A stretch of 64,000 bases of DNA, from positions 1 through 64,000 of the forward strand of contig NZ_RHOP01000017.1 of assembly GCF_003946575.1 (NCBI RefSeq), read 5' to 3'. How positions within the stretch are numbered: the first letter of the stretch is position 1; each line of letters opens with the position of its first letter. The stretch is from Companilactobacillus jidongensis (GTDB lineage: Bacteria; Bacillota; Bacilli; Lactobacillales; Lactobacillaceae). The notes beneath the pieces are model-generated. The model was not told the DNA's origin and searched no databases. It saw nothing but the letters and a program-made list of their open reading frames with translations. Positions 27,725 through 36,484 of this stretch are shown piece by piece. Position numbers and translations under genes: made by a program.

Positions 27725-29038
27725 TTATTTACGTTTTCTAGGTAAAATTTTAATTGGAGTACCTTCAAAGTCAAAAGTATCCCTCAATTGATTTTTCAGG
27801 AATCTTTCATAAGAGAAATGTAATAATTCGTTGTCATTAACAAACACAACAAAAGTTGGTGGTTGAACGGCAACTTGTGTCATGTAATAAATTCTCAATC
27901 TCTTACCATTAACAACTGGTGTTGGTGCAATCGAAGTTGCACGTAACAACAAGTCATTTAAGACAGCTGATTGAATTCTACGTTCACGGTTATCATAAAC
28001 CCTTGATACTAATTCTGGAATTTGATCCAGTCTTTGTCCCTTAACAGCCGATGTGAATAAAATCGGTGCATAGGCTAAGTATTGGAAACCATCCCTAATT
28101 TGATTTTCAAAGTCCTTCATTGTGTGATTATCTTTTTTCAAAGTATCCCACTTGTTAACGACGATGATAACACCTTTACCTGCATTGTGAGCATACCCGG
28201 CAACACGTTTATCTTGTTCACGAATACCCTCTTCAGCATTCAACACAACGCAGACAACGTCTGACTTATCAATTGCACTCAAAGCTCTCAAAACAGAATA
28301 TTTTTCAGTATTTTCATAGACCTTACCACGTTTTCTAATACCTGCAGTATCGATCATCGTGAAGTCTTTGTCGAGTTTATCATCATGATACTTGGTATCA
28401 ATGGCATCACGTGTTGTTCCTTCCATATTTGAAACAATAACACGTTCATCTCCAAGGATTGCATTAACTAATGAAGATTTACCCACATTTGGACGCCCGA
28501 TAAAACTAAACTTAATAGTTTCATCTTCCTCACTTGTATCTTCGACTGGGAATGCTTGAACTATCTCATCAAGCAAATCACCAATACCGGTACCCTGAGA
28601 ACCAGAGATCGGATTTGGATCACCAAAACCTAGCGTATAGAAATCATAAATATTCTCTCTTTGTTCTGGATTATCAGCCTTATTAACTGCTAGGATAACT
28701 GGTTTCTTAGTACGGTAAAGAATCTTAGCAACATCTTCATCTTCCTTAGTAACGCTGCTTTGACCATTAACAATAAAGACAATAACATCAGCTTCATCAA
28801 TTGCTATTTCAGCTTGGTTCTTGATTTGAACGGTCAATGGTTCTCCACTCATATCAATACCACCGGTATCAATCAAGCGGAATTCTTTACCTAACCAACT
28901 AGCACGCGCATAAATACGATCACGCGTAACACCTGGTGTATCTTCAACGATACTCAATCGTTCATTAATAATTCTGTTAAAAATAGTTGATTTACCAACA
29001 TTTGGACGTCCAACTAAAGCTACTACTGGAATTGCCAT
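27725..29038 (-). CDS. der: Ribosome biogenesis GTPase Der (EngA)
   Basis: 437 residues with two tandem GTPase domains, unique to Der. G1 motifs are GRPNVGKST (10-18) and GRPNVGKSS (about 180-188); G3 motifs are DTGG and DTAG; G4 motifs are NKAD and NKWD. The C-terminal KH-like domain binds rRNA. It is essential for 50S maturation. ATG start with GGGAGG upstream. It lies 20 nt after cmk. Confidence 0.97.
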   Translation of the reverse strand: MAIPVVALVGRPNVGKSTIFNRIINERLSIVEDTPGVTRDRIYARASWLGKEFRLIDTGGIDMSGEPLTVQIKNQAEIAIDEADVIVFIVNGQSSVTKEDEDVAKILYRTKKPVILAVNKADNPEQRENIYDFYTLGFGDPNPISGSQGTGIGDLLDEIVQAFPVEDTSEEDETIKFSFIGRPNVGKSSLVNAILGDERVIVSNMEGTTRDAIDTKYHDDKLDKDFTMIDTAGIRKRGKVYENTEKYSVLRALSAIDKSDVVCVVLNAEEGIREQDKRVAGYAHNAGKGVIIVVNKWDTLKKDNHTMKDFENQIRDGFQYLAYAPILFTSAVKGQRLDQIPELVSRVYDNRERRIQSAVLNDLLLRATSIAPTPVVNGKRLRIYYMTQVAVQPPTFVVFVNDNELLHFSYERFLKNQLRDTFDFEGTPIKILPRKRK

Positions 29039-29058
29039 AAAGCTACCTCCCTACGTTC

Positions 29059-29718
29059 CTATTTCTTTTCATTAATAATTTTTGTAATTAGTTCAACAAC
29101 TTGTTCAATATTCATATTTGAAGAATCAACCTCAATGGCATCATCAGCTTTTTTCAATGGTGAAATTTTGCGGTGTGAATCCTTGTAGTCGCGCGCAGCA
29201 ATTTCATCCTTTAAGACGTCTAACGACGTGTTAATTCCACGCTCAATATTCTCTTTGTAGCGCCGTTCAGCACGAACAGCAACGCTTGCAATCAAAAATA
29301 TTTTTACATCAGCATCTGGTAAGACTGTTGTACCTATATCTCGACCATCCATGACAATATCAATGTCTCCCGCCATTTGGCGTTGCATTTCAACCAATTC
29401 AGTTCGAACTTCTTTGATGGCCGAAACTTGTGAGACATTATTTGTGATTTCTTCAGTTCTGATGGCATCCGAAACATCTTCATCATCAAGCATCACATGT
29501 TGACCATCAGTTTTGTTAATAAAATGAATTTTATGTTCATTCATTAAATTTAAAATATTGGAACTATCACCATAATCTACATTGTGATTTTTTGCAAGTA
29601 AAGTAACTGTACGATACATTGCACCTGTATCACAATAGACAAAATTCAAGTTTTTTGCAATCAATTTGGCAATTGTACTCTTACCAGCTGATGCTGGCCC
29701 ATCAATAGCTATTTGCAT
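29059..29718 (-). CDS. cmk: Cytidylate kinase
   Basis: Phosphorylates CMP and dCMP. 219 residues. P-loop GPASAGKST (7-15), DTGAMYR for nucleotide specificity, the conserved VMDGRDIGTTVLPDA and the lid region RAERRYKE. ATG start. It is separated from the LysM gene by a terminator, so cmk-der is probably its own unit. Confidence 0.96.
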   Translation of the reverse strand: MQIAIDGPASAGKSTIAKLIAKNLNFVYCDTGAMYRTVTLLAKNHNVDYGDSSNILNLMNEHKIHFINKTDGQHVMLDDEDVSDAIRTEEITNNVSQVSAIKEVRTELVEMQRQMAGDIDIVMDGRDIGTTVLPDADVKIFLIASVAVRAERRYKENIERGINTSLDVLKDEIAARDYKDSHRKISPLKKADDAIEVDSSNMNIEQVVELITKIINEKK

Positions 29719-29744
29719 GCTTCCTTACCCTCTGCTTAACAAAA

Positions 29745-29772
29745 GGGTCTAGGACATAACTGTCTAAGACCC
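29745..29772 (-). terminator. Terminator after the LysM gene
   Basis: GGGTCT / AGACCC outer stem, two mismatches, then GACA / TGTC, followed on the minus strand by TTTTGTT. It lies between the LysM gene stop and cmk. Confidence 0.75.
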
Positions 29773-29787
29773 TTCATAATATAATTA

Positions 29788-31047
29788 TTATTTAACTCTT
29801 AATTGTGTACCTGGTGTTAATGTTGAAATTCCACCATTCAAGTTCTGCAATTGTGCAGTCGTCAAATTGTGATTGTAAGCAATTCTAAACCAATTATCAC
29901 CAGATTTTACAGTGTAATATGATGATGCTGTGTTATCGCTAGCACTGCTTGATGAATTATTATCAGTTGTTGTGCCAGTTGATGAAGAATTAGAGTTACT
30001 TTGATCTGTTGATTGTTGCGTCTGCGAACTGTCAGTAGTTTGTGGACTGTTGTCAGTACTATCACTAGCATTGGAATTATTTGTAGAATTACTGTTTGCG
30101 GCAGCTTTTTCTTCAGCGGCCTTTTTAGCGGCGGCTTTCTTTTCTGCGGCAGCGGCTTCATCAGCCTTCTTCTTGTCAGCAGCTTTTTTGTCTGCGGCTT
30201 TTTTAGCGGCGGCTTTCTTCTTTGCTGCAGCGGCCTTTTTAGCAGCTGCCTTCTTGGCAGCAGTCTTATCCTTGCTCTCAGTAGAGTTCTCAGATTGAGT
30301 GCTACCTAAATTGCCATTACTACTACCATGGACTGCACTGATAACAACTGGCGCAAACATAATAACGATCAAACCAATTACTAATGTGGCAACTAAGGTG
30401 TGATTACCACGTTGCTTACTCTTACTTACAGCACGTGAAACATGACCATCTTCGTCTTCATCTGAATCAAATGTCTTTTCCCAAGGCTTTGCTTCATCAT
30501 CGGATACATCTTTATCAGAAGTATCTTGTGACTTGGAATCATCATCAGCACTAGTTGACTCACTCGTCTCATCAGGAACATTATCTTGTGAATCTGAAGA
30601 TTGTGTTGAAGATGCTGCTTTTCCAGCAACATAACCAGCTGCTGCTCCAACACCTGCTGCAGTCGATGCATCTGTTTTTTCATCATCTACATCTTCAGAC
30701 TGACTCAAATGATCCCCACCATTTTGGCTTGATTGAAGATGATCATAATTATCATCTTCAACAGGTTGTTCAGACTGAGTCGGAGCTTCATACTGCATAT
30801 CTTGATTTTCGTTATTATCTGTACTGTTATCTGTAAAAGGTTCTGCTGGTTGTGGTTCAGAATATCCATTTTCACCAGGAGTATCTTCAACATTGTTAGT
30901 ACTATTATTAACAGGAATATCTTGACCGTCAGACGGCACTAAATTGTACTTTCTTAAATCTTCAGGACTAACGGAACCTTCTAGACCGTCAGTGCTTTTA
31001 GGGATGCGAACACCACCAGAAGTATTGTTTTTGTTATTATCGGCCAT
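29788..31047 (-). CDS. Membrane-anchored LysM protein with acidic cytoplasmic and Lys/Ala-rich external parts
   Basis: 419 residues. An acidic, low-complexity N-terminal half (about 40-205) precedes one membrane segment (217-239). Then come a TolA-like Lys/Ala tract (about 265-315), a Ser/Asn/Thr-rich linker, and a single C-terminal LysM domain (about 377-419; YYTVKSGDNWFRIAYNH). With no cleavable signal, the N-terminus should face the cytoplasm and the LysM domain bind peptidoglycan. The gene sits upstream of cmk, as LysM proteins often do in lactobacilli. Enzymatic activity is not evident. ATG start with GGAGG upstream. Confidence 0.85.
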   Translation of the reverse strand: MADNNKNNTSGGVRIPKSTDGLEGSVSPEDLRKYNLVPSDGQDIPVNNSTNNVEDTPGENGYSEPQPAEPFTDNSTDNNENQDMQYEAPTQSEQPVEDDNYDHLQSSQNGGDHLSQSEDVDDEKTDASTAAGVGAAAGYVAGKAASSTQSSDSQDNVPDETSESTSADDDSKSQDTSDKDVSDDEAKPWEKTFDSDEDEDGHVSRAVSKSKQRGNHTLVATLVIGLIVIMFAPVVISAVHGSSNGNLGSTQSENSTESKDKTAAKKAAAKKAAAAKKKAAAKKAADKKAADKKKADEAAAAEKKAAAKKAAEEKAAANSNSTNNSNASDSTDNSPQTTDSSQTQQSTDQSNSNSSSTGTTTDNNSSSSASDNTASSYYTVKSGDNWFRIAYNHNLTTAQLQNLNGGISTLTPGTQLRVK

Positions 31048-31084
31048 TAAAAACCAACCTCCTAATTTCTATCCCTTAAAGCAT

Positions 31085-31113
31085 ATCATAAAAGTTTAAA
31101 ATTTTTCTTTAAA
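31085..31113 (-). promoter_or_regulatory. LysM gene promoter
   Basis: Minus strand TTTAAA (31108-31113), 17 nt and TATGAT (31085-31090), about 40 nt upstream of the ATG. Confidence 0.5.
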
Positions 31114-31157
31114 GATTCATAAAAAGCACTTAAATATACGACTTTTGTTACAATTTT

Positions 31158-31709
31158 TTACTTAATAAAGAAATGACCCTTTAATCTTGGGTAAACAACA
31201 ATGACTCCGGCAGAGATGATCAATGCCTTTACAACATTGAATGGTACAACACCTGTTGCCACATAAGTAGCTAAACTCATGTTCAACTTCATCCCTACAA
31301 CGCCCATATATAGCGGCATAACAACGAAATAATTAAGTAATGACATAATAACTGTCAATGAGACAGTTCCCATAACTACAGCCATTATTTTTTTGTTCTT
31401 CTGCCAGAAATAATTAAATGGCAACAATAAGGCGATTGCTCCAACGATACTTGCACCATCGCCAATGATTCCAGCAACACCTGAACCTGTGATCAACCAA
31501 TGAACGATTCCCTTGATAAAGGCAATTAAAATTCCTCCTACTGGTCCATAAGCAAATGTTCCAATAATCGTCACCACGTCACTCAAATCAATCTTGAGAA
31601 ATGGTAGCCAGAATAAAACTGGAAATTCAAAAAACATCACGATCGATGCTAACGCCGAAAAAATTGCTACTCCTACTAAAGCATGAAATTTGTACGTACT
31701 TCTTCCCAT
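31158..31709 (-). CDS. ribU: Riboflavin ECF transporter S component RibU
   Basis: 183-residue membrane protein with about six helices that binds riboflavin and works with the shared EcfA/A'/T module (not in this window). The N-terminal motif region KFHALVGVAIFSALASIVMF and the FPVLFWLPFLKIDLSD loop match the RibU family. Identity is strengthened by the FMN riboswitch directly upstream. ATG start with AAAGGTTG upstream. It is monocistronic, with its promoter in the 3' end of rluB. Confidence 0.93.
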   Translation of the reverse strand: MGRSTYKFHALVGVAIFSALASIVMFFEFPVLFWLPFLKIDLSDVVTIIGTFAYGPVGGILIAFIKGIVHWLITGSGVAGIIGDGASIVGAIALLLPFNYFWQKNKKIMAVVMGTVSLTVIMSLLNYFVVMPLYMGVVGMKLNMSLATYVATGVVPFNVVKALIISAGVIVVYPRLKGHFFIK

Positions 31710-31743
31710 AAAATCAACCTTTCCCGTCGATTTCCAAAAGAAA

Positions 31744-31793
31744 AGAGGTCTGTGTTGGATACACCTAAATAGGGCACACCAAAACAGACCTCT
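31744..31793 (-). terminator. Riboswitch-controlled terminator of ribU
   Basis: AGAGGTCTGT (31744-31753) and ACAGACCTCT (31784-31793) form a 10-bp stem. It is followed on the minus strand by UUUUCUUUU. It is placed between the FMN aptamer and ribU as the expression platform. Confidence 0.88.
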
Positions 31794-31796
31794 CTG

Positions 31797-31910
31797 TTTT
31801 CTTTCATCTAGACTTTACTATCGGTACTGGAGTTTCACCAATTCGACCAGCAATGCTGGGTCGCGGACTATAACCGCCGGTCGGGAATTACACCCTGCCC
31901 TGAAAACCAA
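31797..31910 (-). ncRNA. FMN riboswitch (RFN element)
   Basis: The minus strand carries the RFN hallmarks in order: AGGGCAGGGTGTAATTCCC, GACCGGCGGT, AGTCCGCGACCC, a variable hairpin, TTGGTGAAACTCC, and AGTCTAGATGAAAGAA. FMN binding should favour the downstream terminator and switch off riboflavin uptake. Confidence 0.96.
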
Positions 31911-31931
31911 CTTATTAAATTTTTCACTATT

Positions 31932-31960
31932 AATATATCAGACTAATGTCTTTCTTTCAA
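31932..31960 (-). promoter_or_regulatory. ribU promoter within the rluB 3' end
   Basis: Minus strand TTGAAA (31955-31960), 17 nt and TATATT (31932-31937). The -35 lies inside the last codons of rluB, and the predicted start (about 31925) is just ahead of the FMN aptamer. Confidence 0.7.
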
Positions 31961-32665
31961 CTGTGCAACTTCAAGTCTTGTTAAATTTCTGTATTTACCA
32001 GATACCAAACCATCTAATGTGAGAAAACCATATTTTTCACGAGATAGCTTCTCTACCGGGTGTCCTACAGCATCAAACATTCTCTTAACTTGATGATTAT
32101 GACCTTCATGGATCACAATTTTCACGAGTGAAGTATTTTTCTTGGTGTCTTTAGACATCACATGAACTTTGGCAGGAGACGTACTGAACTCCTTCAACTT
32201 CATGCCGCCCTCTAACTTCTTGATTGCTTCGACTTCCATAAATCCACGAACCTTGGCAATATATGTTTTTTCAACATGATAACGAGGATGCATCAATAGA
32301 TTAGCAAAATCACCATCATTAGTTAATAACAATAACCCAGAAGTATCATAATCCAAACGTCCGATTGGGTAGACACGCTCCCTTACGTCATCTTCTAATA
32401 AATCTGTAACTGTCTTTCTACCCTTATCATCTTTAACTGCAGAAATGACGCCACGTGGCTTGTATAACAAGATGTAACGCTTCTTTTCATCTTGCAAAGG
32501 CATACCGTCAACTTCGACCTTATCATGATGATCAACTTTAATTCCCATCTCAGTAACGGTCTTACCATTAACTACAACGTGACCTTCAGCAATTAATTTT
32601 TCTGATGCACGACGTGATGCAATACCCGCATCAGCCATAAATTTTTGTAATCTAACTTTCTCCAT
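31943..32665 (-). CDS. rluB: 23S rRNA pseudouridine synthase (RluB family)
   Basis: 240 residues: an N-terminal S4 RNA-binding domain (about 1-60; RLQKFMADAGIASRRASE) followed by the RsuA/RluB catalytic domain with D105 in GRLDYDTSGLLLLTNDG. It modifies a uridine in 23S rRNA helix 89 by family analogy. It overlaps scpB by 14 nt and ends the cvfB-xerD-ribT-scpA-scpB-rluB run, a standard Firmicutes arrangement. Confidence 0.92.
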   Translation of the reverse strand: MEKVRLQKFMADAGIASRRASEKLIAEGHVVVNGKTVTEMGIKVDHHDKVEVDGMPLQDEKKRYILLYKPRGVISAVKDDKGRKTVTDLLEDDVRERVYPIGRLDYDTSGLLLLTNDGDFANLLMHPRYHVEKTYIAKVRGFMEVEAIKKLEGGMKLKEFSTSPAKVHVMSKDTKKNTSLVKIVIHEGHNHQVKRMFDAVGHPVEKLSREKYGFLTLDGLVSGKYRNLTRLEVAQLKERH

Positions 32666-33203
32666 TAAAATCTCCTATGTTCTCTTCTTGTATATTCTCA
32701 AATTTTTCAATTGGGGGTAAATCTTTCAAACTCTTGATTCCAAAATAATCAAAGAAATCATCTGTGACAACGTATAAATTAGGATGTCCAGGAACATTTT
32801 TCTTGCCGTTTTCCATAATCAAACTTCTAGCAAGTAAGGTATTGATACTTCCTGAACTTTGTACACCACGGATCTCATCGATTTCAATTCTCGTGATCGG
32901 TTGGCGATATGCCACAATTGATAAGACTTCCAATGCAGCCTGACTTAGTTTTGTACCTAAACCTGATTTGAAATACTTCGTCAGTAATTCGCTGTATTCG
33001 CTTTTGGTGATCAACTTATATCTTGAATTAAAATTAGCGAGTTTGATTCCTGATTCTTCATCACTTGCAAGTTTGACTGCAAGTTGCTCCATGGTTTGTC
33101 TTAATGCAGCATTATCGATTTCTAACAATTCAGCAAGATCTTTTTCTTTAATACCTTGATCTCCAGCTACAAAAAGCAGTGCCATAATTTTTGCTTGATA
33201 CAA
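32652..33203 (-). CDS. scpB: Segregation and condensation protein B
   Basis: 183 residues with two winged-helix domains. It binds the ScpA kleisin and joins SMC in the condensin complex. YRQPITRIEIDEIRG is the family signature. The start is TTG (33201-33203) with GAGG 8 nt upstream; the in-frame ATG six codons later lacks a ribosome-binding site. It lies 2 nt after scpA. Confidence 0.95.
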   Translation of the reverse strand: MYQAKIMALLFVAGDQGIKEKDLAELLEIDNAALRQTMEQLAVKLASDEESGIKLANFNSRYKLITKSEYSELLTKYFKSGLGTKLSQAALEVLSIVAYRQPITRIEIDEIRGVQSSGSINTLLARSLIMENGKKNVPGHPNLYVVTDDFFDYFGIKSLKDLPPIEKFENIQEENIGDFNGES

Positions 33204-33205
33204 TG

Positions 33206-33931
33206 TTAATTCCTCAATTCAATAAATAATTCACTATCTAAATCATACTGTGTCGCCGTAATCTGTTGCTTACTGATCATTTCCAAAATTGCCATGAAAT
33301 CTGTAACGACCTCTTCGATATCATTTTGCAATTTTAATAGTGACTTAAAAGTAGTTCGTTTCAAAGTTGATAATTTATTCAAAATATTCTCTTCAGCATC
33401 TTCGATCGACAAAACTTCATTCTCAATTATTTCAGTTTGCGGCTGACGATTTTTTGCTTGTCGCAATAATTCAGCATAAGTCGATGCCAAGTCAGTCAAC
33501 ACCACTGAATCAGGCTTCAAAAACTGTTCCAACTGAACTTGAGGAACACTCATATCTTTATCAAATGAAAGTTTACGCATCTGTTCTTTTTCTTCAAAAT
33601 ATTCAGACACCTGCTTAAATGTTTGATACGTCAATAATTGCGAGACTAGTTGTTCTCGTGGATCGTCCATCTCAAGCTCATCATCAATTTCATCTGGTGC
33701 TTGTGGCAAAAGCATCTTACTCTTAATTGACATCAAGGTTGATGCCATGACCAAATAGTCTCCAGCAATATCTAATTCTAAAACTTTCATACTATTCAAA
33801 TAATCGATGTATTGCTGCGTGATCTGAGCAATTGGAATATCATAAATATCTATTTTTGATTCTTTGATTAGATGTAATAACAAATCAATCGGACCTTCAA
33901 AATCCGTTAAAACTAGTTTCAATTTTTCCAT
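33206..33931 (-). CDS. scpA: Segregation and condensation protein A (kleisin)
   Basis: 241 residues. N-terminal LVLTDFEGPIDLLLHLIKESKIDIYDIPI is the conserved SMC-binding region and the C-terminus is a winged helix. It bridges SMC heads with ScpB. The ATG overlaps the ribT stop by one base. Confidence 0.96.
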   Translation of the reverse strand: MEKLKLVLTDFEGPIDLLLHLIKESKIDIYDIPIAQITQQYIDYLNSMKVLELDIAGDYLVMASTLMSIKSKMLLPQAPDEIDDELEMDDPREQLVSQLLTYQTFKQVSEYFEEKEQMRKLSFDKDMSVPQVQLEQFLKPDSVVLTDLASTYAELLRQAKNRQPQTEIIENEVLSIEDAEENILNKLSTLKRTTFKSLLKLQNDIEEVVTDFMAILEMISKQQITATQYDLDSELFIELRN

Positions 33932-34317
33932 TATTCTTTTTTCGACAACTCACTCTCTTGATCCGCCTTATTATCACGCCAATCTTTTAACAATTTACCC
34001 AAGTTGAAATTTCCTAAAATAGTTAACTCAGGAAATCTCTGTTGAATATCGTCAAAAATCTTAAAAATGTTACTCTGTGACCGATAAGAAGGACTGAGTG
34101 AAATATACTCAATAAAAACAGTATGATCAGAAAATGACAGTGCCACAATTCCGGAATAATCTTCAATGTTACTCTTCCAAAGATACAATTGGCGATTCTC
34201 ATCTTCTTTATAAAGTTTGAGTTCCTGATCCAAATTGGCCATATCTTTTAAATCTGAAATATACGACAAAAATCCCATCGCTATTTTTTTGTTTTCATCA
34301 CTATATTTATTGAGCAT
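33931..34317 (-). CDS. ribT: RibT-like GNAT-family protein
   Basis: 128 residues resembling RibT, a small protein often found beside riboflavin or scpAB genes in Firmicutes. The central FIEYISLSPSYRSQSNIFKI has the shape of a GNAT beta4-alpha3 region but lacks a clear Q/RxxGxG/A acetyl-CoA loop. Activity is therefore uncertain. The ATG follows the xerD stop by 11 nt with GGAG upstream. Confidence 0.72.
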   Translation of the reverse strand: MLNKYSDENKKIAMGFLSYISDLKDMANLDQELKLYKEDENRQLYLWKSNIEDYSGIVALSFSDHTVFIEYISLSPSYRSQSNIFKIFDDIQQRFPELTILGNFNLGKLLKDWRDNKADQESELSKKE

Positions 34318-34328
34318 AATTATCTCCT

Positions 34329-35249
34329 CTATGCACGAGGATGTGAGTTCTCATAAACCTGCTTCATTCTCGTCTTATTAATATGCGTATAAATTTGGGT
34401 GGTCGAAATATCTGAATGACCAAGTAATTCTTGAACCACACGTAAATCTGCACCGTTTTCTAACAGGTTGGTCGCAAACGAATGACGCAATGTATGTGGT
34501 GTGACATCTTTTTTTATTCCAACTTGAGCAATATATTTTTTTATCATGCGCCAAATAGATTGTCGTGTTAATTTGTTGCCACGAAAATTCAAAAAGACTT
34601 CTTTTTGTTCACCATATCGTTGGACTAATTGTTCACGTGTTTCCGCAAAATATTTTTGAAGCCACTTAATAGCAGTATCTCCGATAGGCAATAAACGTTC
34701 TTTGTTACCCTTACCCAGAGTCTTGATCAATCCTAAGTCCAAATGTAAATCACCCATTGCTAAATTAACTAGCTCACTGACACGCAATCCCGTGGCATAC
34801 ATAACTTCAAAAATTGCCCGATCACGTACACCTAATGGCGTTGACACGTCCGGAGATTCAATCAATGAATCAACTTCTTTCATCGACAATACTACGGGCA
34901 AATGTTGCCCTTTCTTTGGTGCATCCAACTCGTTCATTGGATTGATTTTAACCTTATTCATTAATTCTAGCCACTGATAAAAACGTCGTAGCGAAGAAAA
35001 CATTCGCATCTGTGTTGTTTTTGACTTACCTAGCTTATCTTGATTCGCAAAAAAATTAGTGATTACAAAATGATCTTCTGGATATTGTGACTTTTTATTT
35101 GTTTCTAAGTAGTAACTAAATTCAAGTAAGTCTTGTTGATACGAGGTGATTGTATTCTTCGAAAGTCCTCTATCAAGCCTCAAATAACGTCCATAATCAG
35201 AAATCGTATCGATCATCGCTTGATTATGAATAGCCAGCTTTTCAGTCAA
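34329..35249 (-). CDS. xerD: Tyrosine recombinase XerD
   Basis: 306 residues; partner of XerC in dimer resolution at dif. Complete catalytic set: R156 (TGLRVSEL), K180, H252 and R255 (TPHTLRHSF), H278 and Y287 (TQIYTH). The start is TTG (35247-35249). The ribosome-binding site GAGGTGA is joined to the cvfB TAG stop. An internal ATG at residue 12 would give a more standard N-terminus but has no ribosome-binding site. Confidence 0.93.
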   Translation of the reverse strand: MTEKLAIHNQAMIDTISDYGRYLRLDRGLSKNTITSYQQDLLEFSYYLETNKKSQYPEDHFVITNFFANQDKLGKSKTTQMRMFSSLRRFYQWLELMNKVKINPMNELDAPKKGQHLPVVLSMKEVDSLIESPDVSTPLGVRDRAIFEVMYATGLRVSELVNLAMGDLHLDLGLIKTLGKGNKERLLPIGDTAIKWLQKYFAETREQLVQRYGEQKEVFLNFRGNKLTRQSIWRMIKKYIAQVGIKKDVTPHTLRHSFATNLLENGADLRVVQELLGHSDISTTQIYTHINKTRMKQVYENSHPRA

Positions 35250-35261
35250 ATAGTTTCACCT

Positions 35262-36122
35262 CTATTTAAGATAGGTATAACCATCTTTTTGTTCGATTTT
35301 TCTTTGTTTCATCAAATTACCTAAGGCACGTTTGAAACTACCTTTGCTGATACCAAAGTATTCTTTGATGTCATCTGGATCACTCTTATCAGTATAAGGA
35401 ATTTTACCATCACGAGCGTGTTCCAAAACAGCCATGATCATTTGAGCATCAGGTGTAATCTCTTCAAAAGCACGTGGTCTCATTGACAAGTTCAAACGAC
35501 GGTGACTTGAACCGATTGCACGAGCCTTGATGTGTTGTCCAATGTGCATTGGTCCATCTTGTTCGTTAATGTGAATGAATCCCAAATAATAGTCTTCAGT
35601 GATAACAAAAGTTCCTGAATCTCTGATGGCAATAACAGTGGATTCTTCATCCTTGTTCTTCAAAGTATCATTGGCACTACGAACTAATTGCATATAAAGG
35701 TTCAAATCAGCCAATTTACCCCAGAGGCGTCCTTTATGATCGACTTCCAGTTTGACCATTACTCGATCGCCCTTCTTAGGCCATTCTGAATGCTCTAGTG
35801 GCAAGTCATCAAGTGATACAACAATATCCTTGTCAACCAAACCAACATCAACGAAGACACCTAAGTCAGTTCTCACATTCGTAACTTCGGCGTAATCCCA
35901 GACACCAGACATAACAGTTGGTAAATCAACAGTCATGCGGTTCTTATGTGCTTGATTTTCATAAACGAATCCAGCAATCGTATCGCCAAGTTCTGGAGTT
36001 CCCTCAAGCTCTGTCAATTCTAGTGAAAAGGTATTTCCTTCAATTTGAACAAAAGCTTCATCTTTGTTCAAATCTGTAACTGTACCAGTCATAACTTTAC
36101 CGTACATATCTTTTAATTCCAT
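35262..36122 (-). CDS. cvfB: S1-domain RNA-binding protein CvfB
   Basis: 286 residues with three S1-like beta-barrel segments and a C-terminal winged helix (DPDDIKEYFGISKGSFKRAL, about 250-269), the architecture of CvfB/YitL. Homologues affect virulence gene expression and RNA metabolism in Staphylococcus. ATG start. It is the first gene of the operon with xerD and scpAB. Confidence 0.88.
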   Translation of the reverse strand: MELKDMYGKVMTGTVTDLNKDEAFVQIEGNTFSLELTELEGTPELGDTIAGFVYENQAHKNRMTVDLPTVMSGVWDYAEVTNVRTDLGVFVDVGLVDKDIVVSLDDLPLEHSEWPKKGDRVMVKLEVDHKGRLWGKLADLNLYMQLVRSANDTLKNKDEESTVIAIRDSGTFVITEDYYLGFIHINEQDGPMHIGQHIKARAIGSSHRRLNLSMRPRAFEEITPDAQMIMAVLEHARDGKIPYTDKSDPDDIKEYFGISKGSFKRALGNLMKQRKIEQKDGYTYLK

Positions 36123-36398
36123 AATTTCTCCATATTCCTCAATTAATAATTAACAACTATAAGCACATTTAATATTTACTTTAACTAAGTACCATTTTAA
36201 CAGTTATACTCAGAGTTACATAATTATTTCAGCTGAATAATTGTACCATGCTTTCATAAATTATTAGAACAAAATAAAAAATATTTAAATCAGTTTAAAC
36301 ACCCAGTTTCAGCCTACATACATGCTGGATTTCGCTTACATAAATTTATTGAATATTTATGTTTTTGTGTAAAGTCACAAGTTTTTTCAAATACAAGA
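36123..36398. other. Gene-free AT-rich region between cvfB and adh
   Basis: The gap between the divergent cvfB and adh genes is 362 nt. Apart from the adh control sites, this part contains an exact 8-bp hairpin, ACATAAAT / ATTTATGT (36338-36362, 9-nt loop), followed by T4. It also holds the dyad TTGTGTAAAGTCACAA (36365-36380). I see no ORF, tRNA or convincing cvfB promoter. Confidence 0.5.
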
Positions 36399-36427
36399 TT
36401 GAAATGCTATTAATATTGTGAAATAAT
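36399..36427 (+). promoter_or_regulatory. adh promoter
   Basis: TTGAAA (36399-36404), 17 nt and AATAAT (36422-36427); predicted start near 36434, leader about 50 nt. TTGTGAA (36416-36422) overlaps the -10 and is a perfect left half of a Rex operator; the right half is poor. Confidence 0.7.
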
Positions 36428-36436
36428 TTTCTTTGT

Positions 36437-36450
36437 GGTAAACGTTTCCA
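36437..36450 (+). promoter_or_regulatory. cre-like site downstream of the adh start
   Basis: GGTAAACGTTTCCA matches TGWAANCGNTNWCA at 12 of 14 positions and is nearly palindromic. Its place just after the predicted transcription start fits CcpA repression by blocking. Confidence 0.6.
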
Positions 36451-36484
36451 AAATCTATTTAATACAGAAAGAAGATTTTAATTT

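Noticed and set aside
30013-30309. Long plus-strand open frames rich in Ala, Phe and Ser opposite the LysM gene
   Set aside because: They are the antisense of the Lys/Ala-rich repeat tract; no ribosome-binding site, low complexity, and the minus-strand frame has clear domains.
36338-36362. AT-rich 8-bp hairpin upstream of adh as a terminator
   Set aside because: The stem is almost all A-T and only four T residues follow; no plus-strand gene ends there.
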